From CAYRKT01 sp964425005 (lineage in GTDB: Bacteria > Synergistota > Synergistia > CAYRKT01): a DNA stretch of 40,835 nucleotides. Position 1 is the first letter of the stretch, and each line of letters opens with the position of its first letter. The notes below the pieces were generated by a model that was not told where the DNA came from, did no database searches, and was given only the letters and a program-made list of their open reading frames with translations. This document shows, in pieces, positions 6,818 through 15,091 of this stretch. A program made the translations under genes and the position numbers. The stretch lies in contig CAYRKT010000007.1 in assembly GCA_964425005.1 (NCBI GenBank), forward strand, positions 1-40,835. Direction: 5' to 3'.

Positions 6818-8140
6818 TCACGCCCTCCTCACGACCACCTTCGCCCCGTCGACCCCCTCAACCACGCCGCTCACGGGCGAGTGAAGGGGTACGCCCAACG
6901 CGCCCTCGGGGGGCGAAGCCAGGACCTGCCCCTTCTCCACCGCCTGTCCCACCTCGACCACCGGAGATGCCGGCTCGCCGAGGCCCTGCCTCAAGGACAA
7001 CTCCAGGCGATCGAAGTCGTCGAAAACCCCCCGGAAGGGGACGTCCTCCGGATACCTGTCCAGGCCCAGCCTGGCCTTGAGTCTCCCGGTGGGCAAAAGC
7101 CTGCAGTCCCTCATCGGATCCAGCGCCAGATCCCTCCCACCGCCCTCGAACCTGACCCCCCTCTCCCTCAAGACCCTCTTGAGGTACTGGTTCACCCTCC
7201 TGGGAGAGAGCCCCATGGGGCAGGCGTGGAGGGAGCTGCATATGTTGCACTCCGAGCACAGAAGAGCGCCTCTGAGCACCGCATAGCTCACCTGGGGGCC
7301 GTAGGCCATGGCCCGCATTATCCTGTGGGGCTCCAGGTCGTAGCCCACGAGCCTCCTCGAGCAAACCAGCGTGCACTGGTAGCACTGGACGCAGGCGATC
7401 CTCGCCTGCTTGAGTATCCACTCCAGAGGACGTCTCTCCATCTCCGCGAGGAGCGAGTCCCTGGGCAAAACCAGCAGACCAGCTGTGGTCTTGCTCACCG
7501 AGAAATCCGGCGAATCCCTGTAGGAGCCGGTCATCGGCCCACCCTCCACGAAGACCACGTCCTCCCTCCTCAAGCCCCCGCAGGCCCTTACGAGGTCGAT
7601 AGCCCTGACCCCGATGGGCACAAGCCACAACCCCGGCTCCACGACCTCGCCGTTGACCGTGACGAACTTGTAGAGCACCGGTTCGCCCTCCAAAGCCCTA
7701 CCCACGTTGAGGATCGTCTCCGCGTTGTGCACCAACACCCCCACTCTGGCGGGAATGGACCCCTCCGGGACCGCCAACCCCAGGACCTCCCTCACCAGGA
7801 TCACCTCGTCCCCAGCCGGGTAGTAGTCCCGAAGCTCGACCACCTCGCCCCCAGCCTCCCTTAAAGCCCTCACCTCCTCGGCGTGCTTCCCTTTCACCGC
7901 GAAGATGGCCCTCTTCGCCCCTAAAGAGCCTACCACGACGCGGACCGTCTCCACAAGGACCCGAGAAAAATTTCTCATTATATGCCGGTCCTTGTTGAGG
8001 AGGGGCTCGCACTCCGCGCCGTTGACCACCAGGAAGCTTATGCCCTTGCTGGAGAGCTTGACGTGGGTGGGGAAGCCCGCTCCCCCTGCCCCCACGACCC
8101 CTGCGGAGAAGACCCTTGAGACCAGCTCCCCCTGGTCCAT
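6818..8140 (-). CDS. pduS: PduS cobalamin reductase / RnfC-like Fe-S flavoprotein
   Basis: 440 residues. The N-terminal RnfC/NuoF-like region has GVVGAGGAGFPTHVKL and VVNGAECEPLLNKDRH, typical of nucleotide/FMN binding. An SLBB-like stretch follows (VTVNGEVVEPGLWLVPIG). Two 4Fe-4S motifs are present: CVQCYQCTLVC and CSECNICSSLHACP. The C-terminus (PVVEVGQAVEKGQVLASP) is a lipoyl-like barrel. PduS reduces Cob(III)alamin so that PduO can adenosylate it and binds the shell protein PduT, encoded next. Length and motifs are intact, unlike the neighbouring pduP. ATG at 8140 lies shortly after the pduP remnant. Confidence 0.9.
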   Translation of the reverse strand: MDQGELVSRVFSAGVVGAGGAGFPTHVKLSSKGISFLVVNGAECEPLLNKDRHIMRNFSRVLVETVRVVVGSLGAKRAIFAVKGKHAEEVRALREAGGEVVELRDYYPAGDEVILVREVLGLAVPEGSIPARVGVLVHNAETILNVGRALEGEPVLYKFVTVNGEVVEPGLWLVPIGVRAIDLVRACGGLRREDVVFVEGGPMTGSYRDSPDFSVSKTTAGLLVLPRDSLLAEMERRPLEWILKQARIACVQCYQCTLVCSRRLVGYDLEPHRIMRAMAYGPQVSYAVLRGALLCSECNICSSLHACPMGLSPRRVNQYLKRVLRERGVRFEGGGRDLALDPMRDCRLLPTGRLKARLGLDRYPEDVPFRGVFDDFDRLELSLRQGLGEPASPVVEVGQAVEKGQVLASPPEGALGVPLHSPVSGVVEGVDGAKVVVRRA

Positions 8141-8153
8141 GGTGGCTACACCC

Positions 8154-9021
8154 TCACACTATCCTGAAGGCTCCCCACAGGACGCACCTCCTGGTCCTGC
8201 AGAAGGAGAGAGGTGTGGTGGGGCCCTCCCCGGTCGAAGGAAGCGCCCGTGGCTATGTCCGAAGCGGCTTTCTCCAGGTGGGCCGTCTCGTCCACCACCA
8301 CCGGTGGGTTGCCAGGACCGGCCCCTATAGCGGGCTTGCCCGAGCTCAGGGCAGCCCTCACCACCCCCGGCCCCCCCGTGGCCACCACCATCTTAACCTT
8401 GGGATGCTGCATCAGCCTGTTGGCGTTCTCCAGGCTCACGTTGGAGAGGACGCTAACCAACGCGGGGGGTACCCCCACCGAGGACAGGAAGGTGGATATC
8501 AGCTCAACCGCCCTCAAGCTGCACCTCACGGCAGATGGGTGAGGGGCGAACACCACCGCGTTCCCCGAGGAAAGCATGCATATGGCGTTGTTTATGACGG
8601 TGGCCGTGGGGTTGGTGGAGGGGGTGAGGGACGCTATCACCCCGAAGGGGGCAAGCTCCTCCAGGGTAAGCCCGCTGTCCCCCGATATGGCCCTCGTCTC
8701 CAGGTACTCGGGACCCGGAGTTTTGTCTATGGCCAGCTGGTTCTTGGCGATCTTGTCCGAGACGTTGCCCATCCCCGTCTCCTCGGCGGCCATCCTAGCG
8801 AGCTCCTCGGCGTAGCCCCTGAGGAAGGCCCTGAGCTCGGACAAGATCTTCTTTCGCCTCTCCAGGGGGAAGTCCCACTGCCAGGCCCTCTGGGCCTTCC
8901 AGGCCTCCTCCACAGCCCTGTCCACGTCGCCGTAGCAGAAGGAGGAGGCGGACATCCCCCTCAACCTGGAGATCACCCTGGCGACGACCTCTTCCACCAA
9001 ATCCTCCCCCACCAAAGCCAT
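8154..9021 (-). pseudogene. pduP: pduP remnant: CoA-acylating aldehyde dehydrogenase with ~0.5 kb internal deletion
   Basis: PduP converts propionaldehyde or 3-hydroxypropionaldehyde to the acyl-CoA and is normally ~460 residues. The N-terminal part is good PduP: an N-terminal targeting-type helix (EDLVEEVVARVISRL), ETGMGNVSDKIAKNQLA, TPSTNPTATVINNA, SSGNAVVFAPHP and AGPGNPPVVVDETA, up to GASFD at residue 264. Homology then stops. Bases 8228-8154 read in another frame give GEGPTTP and RTRRCVLWGAFRIV followed by TGA, which is the normal PduP C-terminus. About 170 codons, including the catalytic cysteine, are missing and the two parts are out of frame. The open frame ends in an unrelated tail at 8146. 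Either a real deletion or a misassembly; as given, no active enzyme can be made. Confidence 0.88.
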
Positions 9022-10016
9022 CACCCCCCGAAGGACGAAAGGGCAAAGTAGGCCACGTCCACGTCCTGCTCCACGGTGCCGCCGCTAACCCCTATGCCGC
9101 CGACCACCTTCCCACCCCTCTCCACCGGAAGCCCTCCGCCGAAGGAGCAGAAATCCTCGTAGGAGGCGAAACCGTAGAGCATGGCACCGGGTTGGACCAG
9201 CTCCGCCACCACGTGGGTGGGTTTCCTGATCAGGGCGGCGGTCTTGGCCTTCTTGACGGCCAGGTCGCAGCTCACCAGCAAAGCACCGTCCATCCTCTGG
9301 AAGGCCAACAGAAACCCGGCCCCGTCGACCACCGCGATCACCATGGGAACCCCCAGCTCCTCAGCCCTCCGCCTGGCCGAGGCTATCAGCCTCATGGCCT
9401 CCTCCAGGCTCAACGACCCGCACCCCATCTCCTTTCGCACCTCCCCTACCAGCTCCTGGATCAAACAGGAGGACAAAACCCGGGCGAATCGCCTTATCCA
9501 AGCTTCCACGGAGAGGGCTAAACCCAGCACGAACAGGAGGTCGGATAGGCGGTTGATCAACGGCACCAGCCCGGCCAACCCATCCTCCGACTTGCTAGCT
9601 CCCACCAGCTCCCTCTCCGCCCGCCTCAACAAGGCCCTGGCCAGCTGAAGAGCGGACCCCGCTGGATCCTCCCCGAAGAGCCAAAAACCCCTCTCCCTGC
9701 CGAGGAGCAGGCCGGCCACTTCTTGCTCGAACTCGAGATCGTCTATCCATCCCTCCACCTCAGCCACCCGCTCCTCAGGGCGAAGGGGGGTGGCGAACCC
9801 CGCCACGGAGGACATGATCTCCACCAGCACCGCCTGGACCTTGGCCACGACCTCGGCCCTCTCACCCACGCCGCACAGACTCCTGGCGAGCCCCAGGCAG
9901 GAGAAAGCCTCGTCCAGAGCGCCCAAGACCTCGATCCTGGGGTGGTCCTTGGGCACCCTCCTACCGCCCGCCAGGGAGGTCTCCCCCTTATCTCCCGTCC
10001 TGGTGTAGACCCTCAA
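9021..10016 (-). CDS. pduO: PduO-type ATP:cob(I)alamin adenosyltransferase with C-terminal GlcG domain
   Basis: 331 residues from the TTG chosen here. The N-terminal ~185 residues are the adenosyltransferase: YTRTGDKGETSLAGGRRV (ATP binding), DHPRIEVLGALDEAFSCLG, LLRRAERELV and PLINRLSDLLFVL. The C-terminal ~140 residues form a GlcG/HbpS domain as in enteric PduO. It makes adenosylcobalamin, the cofactor of the diol dehydratase, from ATP and reduced cobalamin supplied by PduS. GTG at 10043, which overlaps the pduN stop, would add nine atypical residues. TTG at 10016 is preferred because GGAGGT lies nine bases upstream and the protein then starts just before the conserved motif. Confidence 0.9.
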   Translation of the reverse strand: MRVYTRTGDKGETSLAGGRRVPKDHPRIEVLGALDEAFSCLGLARSLCGVGERAEVVAKVQAVLVEIMSSVAGFATPLRPEERVAEVEGWIDDLEFEQEVAGLLLGRERGFWLFGEDPAGSALQLARALLRRAERELVGASKSEDGLAGLVPLINRLSDLLFVLGLALSVEAWIRRFARVLSSCLIQELVGEVRKEMGCGSLSLEEAMRLIASARRRAEELGVPMVIAVVDGAGFLLAFQRMDGALLVSCDLAVKKAKTAALIRKPTHVVAELVQPGAMLYGFASYEDFCSFGGGLPVERGGKVVGGIGVSGGTVEQDVDVAYFALSSFGG

Positions 10017-10039
10017 GGCCAGGACACCTCCGCGCCAGC

Positions 10040-10324
10040 TCACCCCACGTCCACCCAGTCCACTATCCCCACGATCGCGTCGTCCACCGGGACGGCGTCA
10101 TCCCCCAGCGCCGCCCTAGCAGAGCTACCGGAGCAGAGCAGGACCAGCTCGCCGACCCCAGCTCCCACCACGTCCACCGCCACGCAGTAGGAGCCATCGC
10201 CAGAGGCATCGCGAAGCCCTCCATCGACGGGCTCCAACAGCTTGACCACCAAGAGCTTCTGGCCCACCAGGCGCTCGTCCTTCTTGGTGGAGACCACGTT
10301 GCCCACCACCCTGCCAAGTCTCAT
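10040..10324 (-). CDS. pduN: EutN/CcmL-family pentameric vertex protein
   Basis: 94 residues, the normal size of a BMC-P protein. It begins RLGRVVGNVVSTKKDERLVGQKLLVV, the family signature, has the central VAVDVVGAGVGELVLLCSGSSAR, and ends DDAIVGIVDWVDV. Five copies form the pentamers that cap the corners of the microcompartment shell. ATG at 10324 follows GGGGGGAGC. The gene sits between the pduM-like gene and pduO, as in classic pdu operons, and shows no sign of damage. Confidence 0.92.
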   Translation of the reverse strand: MRLGRVVGNVVSTKKDERLVGQKLLVVKLLEPVDGGLRDASGDGSYCVAVDVVGAGVGELVLLCSGSSARAALGDDAVPVDDAIVGIVDWVDVG

Positions 10325-10341
10325 CCGAGCTCCCCCCGGAA

Positions 10342-10806
10342 TCAAAGGACCAAAACGACTCCCATCCTCTCGAGGGTCCTCAGGGCGTCCAGGAAAACCC
10401 CCTTAACCCTGCCCCTCCAGCCGTAGAGCCCACGAAGTCGAGATGCCTCCATCACCACGGGCTTCCCCTCGTCGAGCATCCAGGCCACCAGCTGCCCCTT
10501 TCTCGTGGCGGGCATTCCCCAAAGCAGGTCCAACGCCAGGTCGGGCCCCACCCCCACGACGGCCAGCGCGTCCAGCGTGGAAGCCTCGGACCTCAGGTCC
10601 TCCAGCGCAGAAAGCAGATACACGGGCCTGATCCCCGACCTCGCGGAAGCCTCGTCCCACACGTAGTGGACCACCGAGACGGGGAGGCGAAGGGAGACCC
10701 CCCCTGGAGGCGGATCCACCTCCCACAGGAGGCCGACCCTCGGCAAAGAAAGCCTCCTCAAGACCTCATCTGCCAGCGAGCATATCGTCTCGCGGGATGC
10801 CTCCAC
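10342..10806 (-). CDS. Uncharacterised microcompartment protein in the pduM position
   Basis: 154 residues. I do not recognise a defined domain with confidence. It lies between eutJ and pduN, where classic pdu operons carry pduM (163 residues), and has a similar length. The N-terminus (RETICSLADEVLRRLSL) is an amphipathic helix like those that target proteins to shells, and PduM begins in the same style. The middle has VSVVHYVWDEASARSGIRPVY, followed by hydrophobic strands and short glycine turns. PduM is needed for correct compartment structure. The assignment is by position, size and N-terminal helix, not by clear similarity. The GTG start overlaps the end of eutJ by 41 bases, so a downstream start is possible. 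Confidence 0.55.
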   Translation of the reverse strand: MEASRETICSLADEVLRRLSLPRVGLLWEVDPPPGGVSLRLPVSVVHYVWDEASARSGIRPVYLLSALEDLRSEASTLDALAVVGVGPDLALDLLWGMPATRKGQLVAWMLDEGKPVVMEASRLRGLYGWRGRVKGVFLDALRTLERMGVVLVL

Positions 10807-11659
10807 AGAGCACCATCCCCTCGAAGAGGGAAAGGGCTATCCCCAAAGCGGTCATGAGGAGAGGGTAAGGAGCCATCTCGGCTCGCCCCAGCACCTCCTC
10901 GAAGACCCCGAGCGCCCCCTCGAAGAGCACCCCACCACCCGTGAGGAGCACAGGGCCCTCGCCACTCCAGCCGCGAGCCAAGGCCCCGTCCCTCGCGATG
11001 GCGGCCATCCTCTCGAAGACGGGCCTCACCGCCGGGAAGAGGGACCTCTGACGCCCCGGGTCCCTCTTGAGGGCCTCGGCCTCCTCGAAGGAGATACCCA
11101 TCCTGCCGGCTATGACCAGCGTGACGTGCCTGCCGCCCGTGGGCTCGTCGAAGGCCCACCTCATAGACCCGCCCTCCACGAGGGCGACCCCGGTGGTCCC
11201 CCCTCCCACGTCCACCACCAGCCCGTCCTCCACCCCCAGCGCCACAGCGGCCGCCACGGGCTCCTCGTAGAGGGCGACGCAGTCCAACCCACATGCCTCC
11301 AGGACGTGGGCGCAGACCCTCTTGCTGGCCTCGCGGACGCCCGGAGGGTAGGCGGAGGCACCCACCGCCACACGCCCCAAGAGCTCGAGATCGAGGCCCA
11401 ACCGCTCGCAGGCCTCAGCCAGGGCCTCCCTCACCCTGGCCACAGCCCCCAGGTAGTCCAGCACCACCCCATCTCTGACCGAGTCCTCGGAGGAGACCAT
11501 GGAGACGGCTACCGGCAGGCCCTCCTCGTTGAGGAAGACCACCGTGGTGTTGGTGGTCCCTATGTCCACCCCCACGAAGAGCCTTCGCCAGCTCGCCGAA
11601 GGGTCACCTCCCAAGAGCCCGGCACACTCCCGGAGCACGACCGACACGTCTGAGCTCAC
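10766..11659 (-). CDS. eutJ: EutJ-family Hsp70/actin-fold protein
   Basis: 297 residues with the actin/Hsp70 ATPase fold. The phosphate-1 loop is VGVDIGTTNTTVVFLNE, phosphate-2 is LVVDVGGGTTGVALVEGG, and the adenosine region is VLLTGGGVLFEG. YEEPVAAAVAL is also typical. EutJ is a chaperone-like protein of ethanolamine compartments, with suggested roles in reactivating or assembling the encapsulated enzymes. Here it sits in a pdu-type operon that already has the PduGH reactivase. The GTG start overlaps the TGA of pduL (GTGA), implying translational coupling. The gene is full length. Confidence 0.85.
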   Translation of the reverse strand: MSSDVSVVLRECAGLLGGDPSASWRRLFVGVDIGTTNTTVVFLNEEGLPVAVSMVSSEDSVRDGVVLDYLGAVARVREALAEACERLGLDLELLGRVAVGASAYPPGVREASKRVCAHVLEACGLDCVALYEEPVAAAVALGVEDGLVVDVGGGTTGVALVEGGSMRWAFDEPTGGRHVTLVIAGRMGISFEEAEALKRDPGRQRSLFPAVRPVFERMAAIARDGALARGWSGEGPVLLTGGGVLFEGALGVFEEVLGRAEMAPYPLLMTALGIALSLFEGMVLCGGIPRDDMLAGR

Positions 11660-12174
11660 CCTATCACCCTCTCCACCAGCAAATCCACCCGATCGCCGGT
11701 CTTNNNNNNNNNNNNNNNNNNNNNNNNNNNNNNNNNNNNNNNNNNNNNNNNNNNNNNNNNNNNNNNNNNNNNNNNNNNNNNNNNNNNNNNNNNNNNNNNN
11801 NNNGGAGAGGAGAGCTCCACCCTGGAGCCACTCCTGACGAGCGGGATCTCCACTCCTAGCCTCCGAGCGTCTGAGGGGGAGAGCTCCACCTGGGTCTCCT
11901 CCCTGAGGGGCCCCAAGACCCTAACCCCCTCTAGAACGCCGAACGGGGAGGCCAAAAGCACCTTCTCCTCGCAGGCGAACTGTCCTGGCTGTCGGAGATC
12001 CCGAAGCCTCCTGAGCTCGTAGCCCCTCCCGAAGAGGGACTCCAGGTGCTCGCGGCTCAGATGGACGTGCCTGTTGCTTACCCCGGCCACCACGGAGCCC
12101 ACCCTGAGAAGCCACCTGCTCCCCCTCATCTCCGCCAGGAGAGCCTCTCGCACGACCCCCTCAAGCCCATCCAA
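11656..12174 (-). CDS. pduL: PduL-type phosphate propanoyltransferase (middle hidden by scaffold gap)
   Basis: PduL exchanges CoA for phosphate on the acyl-CoA made by PduP and so regenerates CoA inside the compartment. The N-terminal half is clear: VAGVSNRHVHLSREHLESLF with the first zinc-binding HVH, YELRRLRDLRQPGQFACEEKV, and VRVLGPLREETQVELSPSDA. A 100-N gap then hides the second domain, including the second histidine motif. The end reads TGDRVDLLVERVIG before the stop. PduL proteins are about 210 residues and ~140 are visible, so the missing piece should be about 200-230 bases, more than the 100 Ns. Whether the gene is intact cannot be judged. Confidence 0.85.
   Translation of the reverse strand: MDGLEGVVREALLAEMRGSRWLLRVGSVVAGVSNRHVHLSREHLESLFGRGYELRRLRDLRQPGQFACEEKVLLASPFGVLEGVRVLGPLREETQVELSPSDARRLGVEIPLVRSGSRVELSSXXXXXXXXXXXXXXXXXXXXXXXXXXXXXXXXXXKTGDRVDLLVERVIG
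11704..11803. other. 100-N scaffold gap inside pduL
   Basis: Exactly 100 Ns, a nominal size. The flanks do not repeat each other, so real sequence is missing. From PduL length the gap should be about twice this size. Confidence 0.9.
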
Positions 12175-12181
12175 GGCGGGC

Positions 12182-12739
12182 TCACCTCTTGCGATACCTC
12201 TTGCCCTGGGCCGGCCTGGCCTCGGAGGCGTTGGGCTCGCCCTCCTGCGGCCTCACCGCTGAGCCCGAACCCCTATCCCCTTCGGCATCCGTCGCTCCGA
12301 CGGAAGAGCCCTCCTCCAGGAGGACGGATTCCCCCTCCGTCGAGGAGACGGCGACCTTCGCTTCCTCCCCATTACAGCTCCCCTCGACCTCGCCGCGCGG
12401 CCCGGACTCTGGGTACGGGCTGGAAACGCCCACCTCCGCGGAGAGGAAGGTGTCCCGTCCCCTCCCCATGGCCGCGGCCACCTCCTCGTCCGGCCTGGCT
12501 ATGACGGACCAGGACACCACCTTGCCCACCCTGGAGGCCTCCGCCACGGCCGCCTGGACCGAGGCCTGCACGGAGGCCACGTCCCCCGCGAACTTGACCA
12601 CCATCATCCCCCCGCCGCGCGGGTTCTCCCTGCCCAGTAGCACGACCCTAGCGGCCTTGCAGCCCGCGTCCGCCGCAGCTACGGCCGCCACAAGCCCTAT
12701 GGTCTCGACGCTACCAATCGCAGAGCCCTTGAACTCCAT
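12182..12739 (-). CDS. pduK: PduK-like shell protein: BMC domain with long disordered tail
   Basis: 185 residues. Residues 1-88 are a canonical hexameric BMC domain: SAIGSVETIGLVAAVAAADA, GGGMMVVKFAGDVASVQASV and VVSWSVIARPDEEV. Residues ~95-185 are low-complexity, rich in Ser, Glu, Gly and Pro, and end in a basic patch (QGKRYRKR). Enteric PduK likewise has a C-terminal extension, there Cys-rich; this tail has a single Cys. This is the only BMC hexamer of ordinary topology in the locus that is fully readable, because the pduA copy is broken. ATG at 12739 follows GAGGTGATC. Confidence 0.85.
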   Translation of the reverse strand: MEFKGSAIGSVETIGLVAAVAAADAGCKAARVVLLGRENPRGGGMMVVKFAGDVASVQASVQAAVAEASRVGKVVSWSVIARPDEEVAAAMGRGRDTFLSAEVGVSSPYPESGPRGEVEGSCNGEEAKVAVSSTEGESVLLEEGSSVGATDAEGDRGSGSAVRPQEGEPNASEARPAQGKRYRKR

Positions 12740-12745
12740 CGCAGA

Positions 12746-13210
12746 TCACCTCAAACCCATGGCCTTCAGCACCTCCGCGACGATCGTCCTCACCAACGAA
12801 GGGTCCAGCTCGAGGATCCCCTCCGCACGACCACCTCCGCCCCCGGAGCCGGTGGGGGCGCGGAGGACCAGAGGGACCCCCTTGGCAAGCCTGGCGGCGT
12901 TCTGTCCCACCCACCTCAGGTCGGCACAGCCGCCGACCGTACCGGCCATGTAGGGCGGCCTCCCCTTCATGGAGGAGAGCGCTATGGCCCAACCGGCGCC
13001 GTCGAAACCCACGCCCACTCCGAGCCTCGAGGCCTCCGACGCCAACCCCGCCAGCTCGGCGGCCCTCCCAGACCTGAGGTCCCAGCTCAAGGGCACGCCC
13101 TCCTCCTCGCAACCAGCCCCCACCGCCCTAACGACGCCCTCCAGATCCCTCACCCCTGGATCCACCAGGAGCGCTATCGAAGGCCTATCCGACGAGATGC
13201 CCCGCAACAA
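12746..13210 (-). CDS. pduH: Diol/glycerol dehydratase reactivase, small subunit
   Basis: 154 residues, with the family pattern of a short Rossmann-like protein: IALLVDPGVRDLEGVVRAV, EEEGVPLSWD, GLASEASRLGVGVGFDGAG and the end VGQNAARLAKGVPLVL. The extra C-terminal ~35 residues (AEGILELDPSLVRTIVAEVLKAMG) form an amphipathic helix of the sort that targets proteins to shells. PduGH exchanges inactivated cobalamin on the dehydratase, using ATP. The start is one of two TTG codons at 13210/13207 after GGGAGGGG. The gene follows pduG by 15 bases and looks intact. Confidence 0.85.
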   Translation of the reverse strand: MLRGISSDRPSIALLVDPGVRDLEGVVRAVGAGCEEEGVPLSWDLRSGRAAELAGLASEASRLGVGVGFDGAGWAIALSSMKGRPPYMAGTVGGCADLRWVGQNAARLAKGVPLVLRAPTGSGGGGGRAEGILELDPSLVRTIVAEVLKAMGLR

Positions 13211-13225
13211 GGGCTCAACCCCTCC

Positions 13226-15070
13226 CTAGCTCCACCCGAGGTCACGGCCGGCGAGCTTCCTCGCGGCGGAGAGGACCAGCCCCGTGGCCACGGCGTTCCT
13301 GGGCCCCTCAACCCCCCTGATGTTGCCCCTGCCCGCCACCACGCCGTGGCGAGCCAGCACCTCGGTGATCATGTTGGGGACCTCGAAGTCCAGGGCCGAT
13401 CCCCCAACCAGCACCACGTGGTCGAGCATCCTGACGTTTCCCGCCGGAGAGACCCTCTCCAGGGCCCGAAGGCAGTTGGTCACGAAGACCTCCCTCTTGG
13501 CCCTCCTCCTCACCTCTCTCACCCTCTCCATGGGGAGGTCCAGCTCGAGGGGTATGAGATCCCCTTCGTCCGCCATCAGCGCGAGCCTGCCGAAGAGCCT
13601 CGGCTCGAGGGGATCCTCGAAGAAGGTCACCTTCCCGTCCTCCTGACGCACGTGAAAGGGGCTTTCCACCTTGCAGAGGGGATAGCGCTTTATCCTCTCG
13701 GCCACCATGGGGTCCTCGATCCCCAGCTCGCTGGCTATGATCATGTTCACCATGTCGCCGGCGCCGGCCATGTGGATCAGCTCCACCGAACCGTCCTCCC
13801 TCATGAAGGAAGCGTCGGTGCTGCCGGCCCCCAGGTCCAGTATCGCCAGCGGCAGCGCCGTCCCCGGGGTGGTCAAGGCCCCCAGGACCGCCATGTGGGC
13901 CTCGACCCCCTCCACCAGGACCTCCGCCGGCACCTCCTCCTTCAGGACTTTGGCCAGCATCTCCATTGGGATGCGGCTTGCCTCCACCATGACGGCGAGG
14001 GCGACGCCGCTCTCCAGGGACATCTCGCCGGCTATGCCCCCCACCACCCTCTGGGGGACCAGGACATCCACGGCCAACATGTCCTTTATGTGGACCTCGT
14101 TTATGGGCAGACCCGTCAGGTCGGACATCGTCCTCCTGACCCGCTCCATCATCCCGCCCACGTTGGTACCGGGTTGACCGAAGACGTCCCTGATGGGGAA
14201 GCTCCTCCTCACGAGTTCCATGATGGCCGAGGCCCCCTCCTCCACCCTGCAGGTGAGCCTGCCGGAGGCCCCCTCCACGTAGATCTCTCCCGCTGGGATT
14301 CGGCGCTCCTTAACCTCACCAGCTGGAGTCCTTACGACCACCGCGGACCTGTTGCCTATCAGCGCCTTGGCCACGGGCACCACGTAGCGGGTCTCCTGGG
14401 GTGAGAGCCCGAAGACGCTCGCTATGCCGTAGGGGTTGGAGAGGACCTCCACGGATCTGCCGGGCGGAGCCACTTCCACGCAGGCGAGCATCCCGAGCGG
14501 CACCCTGTCTATCATCGCCACCTCGTCCACTATGGGGATCTTCCTGCTGAGCCTGTTGGCGATGAGGACTCCGTCGTCCCCCTGACAGATGGCGCCCTTT
14601 ACCTCCACTCCCCTGGAGATGGCCTCGTTGATGACCGAGGAGGCCTCCTCGTAATCGAAGGAAGACGGGACCACCGCTATCACCTCGGCGCCCTGCGGGA
14701 CAAAGGGTAGGTCCCCGAGCAGGACGGTCCTCCCCACTCCTACCCCCAAGCCACCAGGGGTGGAGGGGTTGTGTCCTATCATCGTCGACTCCGTCACCAC
14801 CGTCTCGGTAACCGCCTCCATGGCCACGTCCCCTATCACCGGTGCGGCCTCGTTGAGGCAGATCAACCCCAGCTCATCGAGAGAACGCCTGGCCCTCTCC
14901 AGGGCCCTGGAGAGGGCCAGGACTATGCCACGAACGTTCTGGGGGGTACCCTTTATGCCGGTGGTGGAGACGAGGGCGGAGCCCAAAAAATGCACCTCCG
15001 TCCCCTTCACCTCGGCCAGGGCGACCTCGGTGGTGGCGTTGCCCACGTCCACTCCAGCCAGCAGGCCCAA
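13226..15070 (-). CDS. pduG: Diol/glycerol dehydratase reactivase, large subunit
   Basis: 614 residues, normal for PduG/DdrA (610). The actin-like ATPase fold starts LLAGVDVGNATTEVALAEV. Family segments include STTGIKGTPQNVRGI, ESTMIGHNPSTPGGLGVGVG, LPLAILDLGAGSTDASF and VVLVGGSALDFEVPNMI, ending in the usual GPRNAVATGLVL. It forms a complex with PduH that releases damaged cobalamin from the dehydratase so that a fresh coenzyme can bind. TTG at 15070 follows GGGGGAGACGGAGC. The reading frame is complete, although its target enzyme subunit PduC appears broken. Confidence 0.92.
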   Translation of the reverse strand: MGLLAGVDVGNATTEVALAEVKGTEVHFLGSALVSTTGIKGTPQNVRGIVLALSRALERARRSLDELGLICLNEAAPVIGDVAMEAVTETVVTESTMIGHNPSTPGGLGVGVGRTVLLGDLPFVPQGAEVIAVVPSSFDYEEASSVINEAISRGVEVKGAICQGDDGVLIANRLSRKIPIVDEVAMIDRVPLGMLACVEVAPPGRSVEVLSNPYGIASVFGLSPQETRYVVPVAKALIGNRSAVVVRTPAGEVKERRIPAGEIYVEGASGRLTCRVEEGASAIMELVRRSFPIRDVFGQPGTNVGGMMERVRRTMSDLTGLPINEVHIKDMLAVDVLVPQRVVGGIAGEMSLESGVALAVMVEASRIPMEMLAKVLKEEVPAEVLVEGVEAHMAVLGALTTPGTALPLAILDLGAGSTDASFMREDGSVELIHMAGAGDMVNMIIASELGIEDPMVAERIKRYPLCKVESPFHVRQEDGKVTFFEDPLEPRLFGRLALMADEGDLIPLELDLPMERVREVRRRAKREVFVTNCLRALERVSPAGNVRMLDHVVLVGGSALDFEVPNMITEVLARHGVVAGRGNIRGVEGPRNAVATGLVLSAARKLAGRDLGWS

Positions 15071-15091
15071 GCTCCGTCTCCCCCTTGAGTC

